Shown: positions 12,701 through 22,229 of the stretch, in pieces
Layout: every line of letters starts with the position of its first letter
Position numbering within the stretch: position 1 is the stretch's first letter
Assembly (NCBI GenBank): GCA_012932295.1
Contig: JAAONU010000001.1
Location: 52,239,134-52,303,133 of the forward strand
Direction: 5' to 3'
DNA from: Cyclina sinensis
Taxonomy: Eukaryota; Mollusca; Bivalvia; Venerida; Veneridae
Length of the DNA: 64,000 nucleotides
Position numbers and translations under genes: made by a program
Notes under the pieces: generated by a model
Seen by the model: the letters and a program-made list of their open reading frames with translations, nothing else
Database searches by the model: none
What the model was told of the DNA's origin: nothing

Positions 12701-15700
12701 TTTATTAATTTTGTCACATTTAATTAACAAACTTTTCAGGGCTGTGTCCAATCTCATTTAAATCAGACCTTAACTTTTGCTCCAGTACCTTTTGTTGGTT
12801 TTAGCATCTATAGCTGAGTGAGGATCTGATTTAAATGAGATTGGGATATATCCCTAATTTATTTGTAATATTATCTATTATCATGTCAGACTCTACAGAG
12901 AGTAGATTACTTTAAAACCAAGAATGGGGACCCCCATTTTTTCTGGCTTAAAATGGTTTGGTTACCACACTGTAAAATCATTCAAAGTTTAAAGAAGTTC
13001 TGAATGTAGGTTCAAAATCTGCCTTTAATGTCTATATGAAAACAGTAGCAATCGTCCATAAGTCTTGAACATGCAACAATCCTGTCAATGGGGGTGCACA
13101 ATTCTTTTAGCTTAGCCAATTTTTGTGGGAATTCGCAACCAAAAAGGTAGTAAAATGTACCAAGAGAGCCATGATGGTCCTTTTATCGCTCACCTGATTA
13201 TGCAGGCTCAATACCATTTTATTTGGGGTGTGTGACCTAGTTTTTGACCACAGATGACCCATATTCGAACTTGACCAAGAAATCACCAAAACAACCTTTC
13301 TGACCAATTTCCATGCTATTTGGATAAAATAGTAGCCTCTAGGGTGTTAACAAGATTTTTCCATATTTGGGCTGAGTGACCTAGTTTTTGACCCCAGGTG
13401 ACTCATATTCAAACTTGACCTAGAAATCATCAAAACAACCTTTCTGATCAATATCCATGATATTTGGATCAAAACAGTGGCCACTAGAGTGTAAACAAAA
13501 TTTTTCTAGCTTTAGCTCCTGTGACCTAGTTTTCATCCGAGATGACCCATGATTGAACTCATCTAAGCAATTACTTAGACAAGCATCCTGCCCAAGTTTG
13601 ATGATGATTGAGGTAAAAATGTGACCACGATGTGTTAACGAACTAAATGTGGAGGGACAACAGACATTTAACAACTTTTCCTACAACTTTTCCTACGTAA
13701 CGCCTTCACCTTACACCTTTTGACCCCAAAGTAGGTGTGTGGGGGGGGGGGGGGGGGTAAAGCTTATCATGATGCAATTTCGAAGTTTTAGGTTTTACGG
13801 CCATTTGAAATATTTCCTATAATTTTAAAATATATAAAATTTAATGAGCTGCAGACCTGTAATATCTTTTGAAAAGCTAATTTCTTTATTACCTCCCTAT
13901 ATATACCAAAACTGGCTAAAACGTTCGTATTTTGATACAAATGCTTTATGCAACTTATAATGCTGACACACCTTCATTTGGGCAATAGTTTTGCATTCTA
14001 AGACCATGAAAACTATGAGGCATGGGGATTTTAAAGGTATGTTACAGAAGGACTGGCAGACAGACGGGCAAAAACAATATAATAAAAATTATAATTGCAT
14101 GAAAAAGTTACATTCGTTTACATACTTATACGTATTTAATCGTTTATAGATAGAAATTTGATTTCAACGGCTATAAACTGGTGTATTCAGTAAGTTTCAT
14201 CAAATATTAAAACACAGATACATATATCACATTCGTTGTCTCTAACATTTAACGTTGGAATTTGAGTATAAACAATTAAATTAAATGAAGTCATAGGTAA
14301 CTAACCTTTTTCTTCTTCCATTTGTTTGATTGGATTGATTCCACAAGTTTCACCATGTCCTTGTAATCTGCAAATTAATGAATTAATTGTAAAATGAAAT
14401 ACTATATTTTATATTATAAAATAATATATACTTTTAAATAATTATTTACAAGACTATTGCCAAGCAATAAAAGTCCCCTACCGGAATGTGCCTCTGTCAC
14501 ATGAAAAAGAACCAAAATTTGAAGAAAAAAATGACATACATAGAGTTTAAAGTTATGACAGGATCCCAATTTTTATCACCATTTTTGCTCTATTTTCAGT
14601 CTATTTGTTGCCAAAGCAACTAGATTTGTTGACAGAACAAAATAACATGACGTGCATAATCTCCATATTGCCATCTATCCATGTTTCAAGTTTCATGAAA
14701 AAATATTAAGTAGTTTTAAAGTTATGACAGGATCCCAATTCTTATCACCATTTTGCTCTAAATTTTAAGTAAAAAAGTTTAAGAATTTTTTTTATAAATT
14801 TCATTAACTAAATTGTAATGACGATTTAAATCAAAAAGTTACTTTTTATTACCTCCCTTTATTTATATAACAGATTGTGCCTATAAGACATCATTTCTCT
14901 TATATACCATTGCCACGTGCCATGGTGGGTGTTGTTTTTTTTGTGAACTGGATACAGAACTATGTAATTTTCAGACTTTTACCGTTAGTTTTTTTTTTGA
15001 GGATTCAGTCTTATTTTTTTTTTTTTTAAATGAAAACAATACTTTGCCCATAGACATTACTGTTAACTCTAACATCAGTTATCTCCCTTAACATTTTCTT
15101 TATTGCAGAAAAGTCTATGGTAAAACAGTTTTATTTCTGACGGGAATTTTGTGGAAAAATATTATCTAGATACGCTTTCCAGTGATGAGATATGAACTAT
15201 GTCTATAAGGGATAGACTACCTTAATTTACTAATCTAGAAATTTGTTGATTTTTTCTTTTTCATAAAGTAAAATTGCCTATCATAACCAAATATAAATTC
15301 CTGCAAATATTCCTTCTTATACAGTATAAATTGACTCAAAAGTCTTAAAGATAACCTTCTTCTTTTGGTTTTCCATTTCCTCCATCTGCAACATTTGCAG
15401 CCGAACTTCCACCTAGAATTAATTATAAATTAAATTAATTATAATTATTAAGGACATTTAGCAATATTATGTGAACATGCAGACAGACATCTTCTGCTGT
15501 CAAGACAGAAATTCTGACTATTTTTAGAAACAAAAGCTCTAATAGTCCTATGCAAATGATCGTGGTTCAAACCCCTGTCAGCGGAATCTGTTGTTTCCTT
15601 CAGCAAGAAACTTTTTCGTTGCTCAGTACTGCTTGGTACGAGGAATAGACCCCAAGTGTGTTTTAATAAGTGGTAGAGCTTTGTACACAATCAAGCTCAA

Positions 15701-17874
15701 ACAAATTAGTATAAACTAAAGACATTTAAATAGGACCTAGGTGTAAGCTATACTTTAGTACATGTATTCAGGCATCATTTCAGTTATGAGAAATTATGTT
15801 CTGTCCAAAGAATCCATGCTTGAAAAACAAGTGAAAGAGCTATCTGTTACATTCTTCAAGAAATGGGACTCTAATAAGATTGTGTTTGACTCTGCTCATC
15901 ATCTCATGCTGGTGAACATGAAGAATTGTCTTTGAGGGATATTAAACATAGGACCCAAACAACTAAAATGAGCCCTATTTTTATCTTTGATCTACATGTG
16001 ATCTTGCCCTTGAAGCTAAGGTCAGGAAGGTGTTGCTCTTTTTAAGAGTTTTAAGAGTTTCATAAAAGTACTTTACTGATTATAATTATGACATAAAGTA
16101 TATGTTTGATAGTGTTTTAAGAATAATTTTTTTCAGTAATTTTCTAAGTCGGAAAGGGGGATTAACTCTTATATTACACCGGATAGACTGTCAGATCCTC
16201 GCATTTAAATGAAAGATGGTCATCATGTTCTACAAGTGAATCAAGATTTTCAAGTTGAAAGCTTTGATAGTGATTGACAAAATTACAGTGGAAAATTTGT
16301 CATTATTTCTATGTTCTAAATTGACACAAGGGCACATAACTCCACAAATACATGTCACAGGGTAAGCAGCTTTATCACAATTGACTCGCCTTGTGATACT
16401 GAAAAAGTACATGTATTTTTCAAGTTTCAAGTTGATACCTTTGTCTTCGAGAAAATGGCTTGCATGAAAAACTTAACGCAGATGCATATGCACACGATCA
16501 GGTGAGACAATACCTAAACATTTTTCTTGGAAAAGTCAAGCTAAAAATGTTAGAAATCAAAAAGCATTGATAAGTTTGAATATTTAAAACTGCAGAAAGG
16601 CTAAATGTAGAAAAATGTTTGCCTTCCCTTGGACCTACCTGCAAGCGGATTCCACATTTCATCTCCATGAAGCACCATAATGGCAGTATTTGGCTGTAAC
16701 ACAGTGAAGTAATCTTCATCAACTTCCACTCCATCTTCATCTAACACTATTGTGATTGTATTATTAGAAGGAATATTGAACTTCTGTTTACCTTAAAATA
16801 AATATGTATTACATATTTACAAAGAAGTCTACCACTGAGCTAATCTGACTCCAAACTATCTAAAATAAACCTGGCATAGAAAAATTCCAAGGGTCCCACC
16901 GGGATCAAACCCCAGACCTCTTGAAACCATAGGCAGACACTATTACCGCGTCACTAAAGGGTAAACCCAACAGCAAAGCTGTTGGAAGTGGCCTATATAC
17001 CTACAACCACAACATATCTTTCAAATAATGTGCTTGCAGTTGAATGCACAAGGCCGATGTCTCTGCATTTCTGAGGTCAAGGGTAATTTCAGCAGTTTTC
17101 ATTTTCAAAATTTATACATTTATAAGCAAAAATTCTTTATTTTAATAGATTATATTAATAGGAGAGATCGTGTTTGCAAACATTGCGTAATTTTTTCGTC
17201 TGATAAGACATTATGTCAGTTGGCAGATGCCAATAGACCGTATTTTTATCATATGGTATTGGTAGTGTTTTTCTATGGGTCATAGCTTTCTTTATATTCA
17301 ACATATTTTTAAAAGCTTTGTATCCATGAAAAGGTAAATAAACTAACAATTTATTCATTAATATATATTTTATTTACAGATTAAAATGAACGAACTATGA
17401 AGACTTAACTTACACTGTTTTTCTAAACAGTTTACGCGGTCTCCCGGCCGTACGAAAATTTAAATGTCATTAAAAATGGTTTTTCATTTTTAAATGATAT
17501 TTTAATATAAAAATTATTAGTAATTCATAACCATTTAAATTTTGAAATTCCATAAAATAGCAAAAAAGTTATAAAAGTTTAAAAACTCTTGTCCTGTACA
17601 CAGCCATTGTTTATGTTATTGTTTTTGCCCACCAGACATCGCACCTGTTTTGCCGTGTGACGTCACGGCGATCTCTCCTATTTCTCTGACCGTTTATGCT
17701 AGTCACGAGATCGCAAATACCGGTTAAAAAACATGAACTTCGATGGAGTAACTTACATTTTTCCGTAAGTTGATCAAATGTGGACACTACAACCCCTTTT
17801 CTAACGCTTCTATGTGCATCAAACAATTTGAGAGGAATTTTCCTGCATTTTTCTTCTGCAAATTGCTGCTCCAT
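9543..17874 (-). CDS. CIDE-N / RING-finger protein carried by the transposon
   Basis: Eight exons on the - strand, each joining in phase: 17757-17874, 16639-16791, 15356-15412, 14306-14367, 12224-12569, 11242-11301, 10626-10793, 9543-9737. The product is about 385 residues. Residues 1-90 are a CIDE-N domain (KIPLKLFD, RKGVVVSTFDQL, ITIVLDEDGVEVDEDYF), the fold by which DFF/CAD and CIDE proteins pair. A basic linker follows. Next is a module beginning IGWQHYSVKEKRY and containing FFFPNGKS, then an acidic serine stretch, a Pro/Gln-rich linker, and a C3HC4 RING that ends the protein. A role as a ubiquitin ligase recruited through CIDE-N pairing is inference. Exon 5 carries a one-base frame disruption at a run of eight A (12353-12360). 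The donors of exons 3 and 6 (gttatc, gttggt) are weak. The start is ATG 17872-17874, two bases after a possible acceptor (ttttcag), so a 5' untranslated exon is likely. Confidence 0.8.
10626..11301 (-). CDS. Exons 6-7: acidic Ser stretch and Pro/Gln-rich linker
   Basis: Exon 6 (11242-11301) reads QIKLEDWVSSSSSDELPDIE. Exon 7 (10626-10793) is rich in Gln and Pro (SPPPPIQSPPPPVG, PSPPRQLPSAP). Both join in phase 0 and look like a flexible linker between the central module and the RING. Confidence 0.75.
11390..11720. repeat. Dispersed bivalve-type repeat
   Basis: Contains 'gaccttgacctctgaccc' and ends with 'cacgcacggac' before an A-rich tail. It lies inside an intron of the CIDE-N/RING gene. 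The open frame within it is a shadow. Confidence 0.6.
12224..12569 (-). CDS. Exon 5: IGWQHY/FFP-x-G-x-S module, frame disrupted
   Basis: The acceptor ttctttcag opens the frame with TDSQTTRTRF, then IGWQHYSVKEKRYKQVR, SKLDPKN and FFFPNGKSSKG. The frame hits TGA later, but moving one base at the A8 run restores it (MDFQLGIVNN to KFRIYLYSKAK) up to a clean donor (gtatgc). From memory, a similar W-H-Y...FFP-x-G-x-S...YL-x-K module recurs in multicopy invertebrate and fish proteins, some annotated as G2E3-like ligases. I do not know its function. Confidence 0.75.
12738..12855. repeat. Small foldback element
   Basis: 'ccaatctcatttaaatcaga' near 12749 and its inverse 'tctgatttaaatgagattgg' near 12825 form a hairpin of about 20 bp with a 55-base loop. 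This looks like a miniature inverted-repeat element in an intron. Confidence 0.75.
13170..13757. repeat. Bivalve tandem-type repeat, ~165-bp period, and poly-G run
   Basis: 'gtgacctagtttttgacc' and 'aaaacaacctttctga' recur at roughly 165-base spacing from 13190 to 13660. A run of 17 G lies at 13741-13757. All of it is intronic. Confidence 0.7.
14540..14770. repeat. Direct repeat in intron
   Basis: 'aaagttatgacaggatccca' occurs at about 14551 and again at about 14717, followed by the same 'atcaccattt' in both places. Confidence 0.65.
16639..17874 (-). CDS. CIDE-N domain exons (exons 1-2)
   Basis: Exon 1 (17757-17874) gives MEQQFAEEKCRKIPLKLFD and on to TFDQLTEK. Exon 2 (16639-16791) supplies ITIVLDEDGVEVDEDYF, LQPNTAIMVL and the closing Trp of GDEMWNPLA. 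The Leu-x-Glu-x-Asp-Gly-x-x-Val-Asp-x-x-x-Tyr-Phe pattern is diagnostic of CIDE-N. The basic face (KLFDAHRSVRKG) and the acidic face (DEDGVEVDEDY) used for head-to-tail pairing in the family are both retained. Confidence 0.88.
16891..16957 (-). repeat. tRNA-derived SINE head
   Basis: On the - strand the sequence has a B-box-like 'ggtttgatccc' about 35 bases after an A-box-like 'gacgcggtaat', within a tRNA-length segment. It does not close an acceptor stem convincingly, so it reads as a short interspersed element rather than a working tRNA gene. Confidence 0.5.
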
Positions 17875-18835
17875 GTCTGAAAAGTAAATGGCGTCATTTA
17901 TACAAGGGGAGTATACTTTGATTTATTGACTAAATGATCAAACACGGTGTAAAACTACTAAGTTTAGATTTTGGCAATAAATCATTTATGGAACTGAGAT
18001 GCTAAGAGGGAAACCCAAATTAGTCATACACTTGGGAAAAACGTGGACATGTCGAGATGACATTGGAAACAAACAAGCCCCTCGCCTTTGGGAATGAGCA
18101 CAATAAATTTCAGAGAACACAGCGATCTAAAAAAGACAACACTTAAACCACTGGAGAATAGCATATTTCCAAACCAGAGGAAAGAGTACAATTTTTTCCA
18201 TTTTATGCTTTAAAACATTTTGAGGCTAAGAATCCGTTAAAATTTACACTTTCTAGGCTAAAATTTATATAACAAAATTACAATTTGTGTCACTGATACC
18301 TTGAACAACATATGCTTGGGAGTTGTAGTGTGGAACCTAGTCCAAACAATTGTACGCTACAGTACACATAAAGCTCGATCTAATTTGGTTGGACGATCTC
18401 CAAATTTCGGGCAATATTAAATCAACATGTAGAAGGGATTGCCCGTACGTTTCATATCTTTGACTAGGGTTCCACCAAGCCCATAAACTCCCGGAAATTC
18501 TGATTGTAAACATTTTTCGACTTAAGAGGGGGTCTGGAATTTAAATTATATATATTATTTTAAAAACCGATTTTTTTTCTCTCCAACATACTCTGGAGGC
18601 AACATACAATTGTTTCAGATTCCAGAATGTGATGACAGCGGGGTTTTGCAGGAGGTATCGTGACAGACCCCACGTAAATAGGACTACTGAAACCGAATAA
18701 ATAAGGGGACCGGAAGGTTACACCCTCACTTATGTAGGGTGTTTTCTCTCGACCATAAACATATTATCAAAATTCGGAATTCTTACCTTTCAAACGATTT
18801 CCTGCTGTGTATATTCATAATATATCATGGCATTT
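17875..18835. other. Region between the cargo gene and the right terminal repeat
   Basis: Upstream of the minus-strand start codon, so promoter and 5' untranslated exon of the CIDE-N/RING gene would be here. No TATA box or other site could be assigned with confidence. Confidence 0.4.
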
Positions 18836-19244
18836 CTCGACAAAAATGTAACGAAATGTGAATACACTTTTGGCATTGCGCAAACATTTTTTCATCAAAT
18901 GATATGTATTAGGGTAATGCATCAAAAGTTTTTGCGGGAAGGTGTAATGTTATAGGTATTGCGTCATAACTTTTTTCGAGAAGGTGAAATGTATCACGTA
19001 TTGCGTGTACATATTTTTCGAAAAACACCTTTTATTAATTTCTCGTCAAAATATTACTCGTCATGTGCAATGTTTCTGTTTTTGCAAGTAAACATTTGGC
19101 CAATTAACTCAAATTTTCTCGTTAATTCGAATTATTTTTTGCGAAAACACTAAAAATATCATGCCTTTGCGCCTTAATTTTTTCGACTTGCGTAAATTTT
19201 CTCACAAAAGATCGCGCAAGAGGTGACCCATTGAAGCTTCCGTA
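18836..19244 (-). repeat. Right inverted terminal repeat
   Basis: Inverted copy of 1871-2281, ending ...gcttccgta at 19244. Confidence 0.92.
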
Positions 19245-19250
19245 GTTAAG
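19245..19250. repeat. Right target-site duplication gttaag
   Basis: Six bases identical to 1865-1870, immediately outside the right terminal repeat. The unoccupied paralogous site is gttcag at 55810-55815. Confidence 0.9.
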
Positions 19251-19852
19251 TAAACAAGGCGGCATCAAACTATGCGAAAAAAACATTTGTCAAGTAAATA
19301 AGATATCTTCAAACTGTTCGAGTAACCTTGTTAAAAAAACGTTTATAGCAGAAAACTTCTTTCATTGTTTTAGTGCATAGAAAAAGATACAAAGAAATGT
19401 GAATATATAGAAGACAGAACGTTCCCAATTATTTATTGAATAAGAAAGGCAAGACAATTAAAGAATATCAATGCTACTTTTTAAATTCTTATACTTGTTG
19501 TTTTATACGTTTATGGTATTTCAATTTTTATATTTTCAACTTTTAATCTTTCTCTTCTAGCTTTAAGTGCTGAGAGGAAAAAATGTAGTTTTGACATCTT
19601 TTTTGTATAGCCGTTGACATGCACTTAATACATTTCTAAACGTTTACTCGTTCCCTTTTCTGGCTGCGCCGTACTTATAATAGCAACAAGTAATGTAAGG
19701 TTAGGAATGTATTACAGAACTTTTCGTTTTTAAAACTTCCTCTGTTTTTCCATTAGTTTTTCTTATATCAGTGACTTATTGGAAAATAGATTTCTGTTCT
19801 TCTCTCAAACAACAATAGAATTGATAAGTGTATCATATTTTCTAGGGATGGG

Positions 19853-20338
19853 AACGAGTGTTGGAATATTCGAAAATCGACTGAATATTCGAATATGAAA
19901 ATCAAATTTGAATATTCTATAATGATTTTTTTTCAAATAATGAAGTCACCAGTCACCCTTATAACTCTATTGATATTAGTTATATATAGTATATATATAT
20001 AAAATGATGCCTCCCTCGCGTGTTTGGACCTTTTACACGCGTGTTTGGACATATCTGCAGTCGGTGGTAACGAACGGATTAAATTATGTATTATGTATTG
20101 CCAATCACTTAATAAGTATTTAAGTATCTAAAACTTCCATCAAACAAGTCATTTCTACGCGGTTTCTAGATGATACATAACTGTTTTCCCGACAATGTAC
20201 GGGTGATAATACAGTACAAATGTTCGGATACCAAAATTCGGGTAACTGACTGAACCTAAAAAAACGAATATTCGAATATATTTGAATATAGCAAAGCGAA
20301 TATTCGAATATTGATATTAGTATTCGTTTCCATCCCTA
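19853..20338. mobile_element. 486-bp hAT-like miniature element
   Basis: Ends are TAGGGATGGGAACGA and its inverse. Near-identical 8-mers flank it (atattttc at 19845-19852, gtattttc at 20339-20346). The copy B flank at about 56390 has a single 'gtattttc' and no element. An 8-bp duplication and TAGGG-type ends fit hAT. The interior is rich in 'gaatattcg'. Confidence 0.82.
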
Positions 20339-21068
20339 GTATTTTCACTTACTTATTGACTTTTTTCTTCTAGAGAATGTAAATTCTGCTTCTCAATATT
20401 GTCATGTGAGCGAAGATGAATTCTGATAAGTAACAATTAGTTCTCTGAAACTTTTGAACTCTATATGTTTTAATACTATCTGTTATTTCCAGGTACAGAC
20501 AACTTTTGGATGCCTGATTAGATTTATAATATGAGTACTTTAAATACATATTTTATAAGTAAGTTTCCATAAAATCTGTATACCTAATGTTTATTGTAAT
20601 GATTTGAAGACTTTTAAGGAAGAAATCATTTTCTTTATAAAATGTTATTCTATTTTATATTTGTGTTACCATGTATACATATGCTTATTTTTCTTTCATA
20701 AAATAAGTGAAAAAATTGCTTTTTTTATTATATTTTGATGTACAAATGCTCGTGTAATCTTTGTCTATTTTTACAATTTTCTTCTGCAAAACTATATATT
20801 CTTATAGTGTTATTTTTTTCTTTGTGCCTTTGTCGATAACAGCATTTGCTTAATTGATTAACCTGTGAAACATGACACTATTAATTTTTTCAATACTTTA
20901 ATTTATAACTTGCATTCCGAATTTTAATGGAATATTGAGCCTCTAAATTCTAGAGTTTTTTCCCCCCAATTTCAACGACAAATTTCGCTCTCAATAGTCT
21001 CATGTTATATTTTTAGTACTTTTCAATAAGAAATAATAACGTGTCAATATAAGAAGAGCCATTTTTTT

Positions 21069-21311
21069 ATGCCAAGGCGCCGCCAGCACAGCGGTCTGCT
21101 GCGGGAAATGCACCCGCCGGCTTCGCCCTGCAGTAACGACATGCACGACAAGAATGCTACAGGCCTGTCATCCTCAGACACATACTTTTACAATCGCAAT
21201 GAGAAATGGGGAAACAAAGGACGTGGGCATTGCCGCTCTCTCGACGAATTTGTTCGGGAAATTTATGAACTTTGCAATAAGTTTATTCAAAAAGGATGCT
21301 TAAGCTTTTAA
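21069..21311 (+). other. Conserved GC-rich block in the copy A flank
   Basis: An island of higher GC in AT-rich surroundings, with an open frame of 80 codons whose last half (CRSLDEFVREIYELCNKF) is also readable at 57640-57710. The two copies share the start 'atgccaaggcgccgccagca', then differ by a small indel that shifts the frame. It may be an eroded exon or a retained pseudogene fragment. I do not recognise the protein. Confidence 0.35.
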
Positions 21312-22229
21312 TCGAATAGGATAATAAATCACCAGATTCTAATTAAATATCAAATATTAATTTGCTTGTGATGAATAATTCGTTTAATGAAATATTATTA
21401 CTGTCTGTCGCAAGAAAAAAAAACACACAAGGTTTATTGCAAAGTTCACTGTCCAATCTCACTATTCACTAGAATGACACTTCTCTATTTTGAGTTATGT
21501 ACATGAAAATGCTTCCTAAGCTCTCAGAGTATCTAGTGCGTTCATCCTATCGAAAGAAGTGTTCTGTAGTAGGAAGATAATTTTCCAGTTGCAATAAAGC
21601 ACCTTTGCTCGAATAAAAATGAATCAGTATGAATCAATATGGGTAAACTATATAATACAAGCCTATATTAACAATCAAGGTTTTGCTTTCAAAATATTTT
21701 TATGCTAACATTTTAACTGTAGTGCGATAAAGATATTATATACTATAATGTGTTCTTAAATCTGTTTGCACAAAAGCACTGCAGAAAGAACACATGAGAT
21801 GAGTTATTCCTTTGTTGCCTGCAACATTGCTATTTAGCCTGTCAATCGCCACGAGGTCTTATTCATTACTGCTTTTTATAATTCAGTCATTTCCGGCCCT
21901 TTTATCATTTTGAAACCAACTAGTAAATTTGCCTTCTTAGAATTTGATAGCTTTAAGCATATGAACGGTTGCTGGGACAGTTTATTAAAGGTATTACTGT
22001 AAAACGGCATCACATTGCCATACAAAATAAGGAAGGTCTCAAACCTTTAATGCCGCCATAGTCCTCATATTGAAAATACCTAATAAGCGTCATTAAAGTT
22101 AACTCATTAAAGGTCTTATTCTTAAATCAGTAAATATCTTTAAGATAAGGAAGACATATTAAACAAATAAGCATGTTTCAAACATATTCTGCCTTGCTTT
22201 TCAAAGAGCCAGTGTGTAAAAGAAAAATT

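Larger units (their letters stand above)
1871..19244. mobile_element. 17.4-kb DNA transposon, IS3EU-like, with cargo gene
   Basis: The element is bounded by inverted terminal repeats of about 410 bp, identical over their first 20 bases (5' TACGGAAGC at both ends). They are flanked by the same 6-mer gttaag at 1865-1870 and 19245-19250. Behind copy B the paralogous flank runs through without interruption at 55810-55815 (gttcag), so both ends are fixed by an empty site. Inside are an rve/DDE-type transposase on + and a CIDE-N/RING gene on -, convergent. From memory, 6-bp target duplications and TAY...RTA ends are typical of the IS3EU superfamily. Polinton/Maverick elements share size, long repeats and 6-bp duplications, but no family B polymerase, packaging ATPase or capsid gene is visible here. 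Several smaller elements have inserted into it, so it is not brand new. Confidence 0.88.

Noticed and set aside
16891..16957. Functional tRNA gene
   Set aside because: Box-like motifs are present, but the acceptor stem does not pair convincingly, so it is listed as a SINE-type fragment.
1871..19244. Polinton/Maverick identity for the large element
   Set aside because: Size, long repeats and 6-bp duplication fit, but there is no protein-primed polymerase, ATPase, protease or capsid gene, and the ends are TAC...GTA rather than AG-type.
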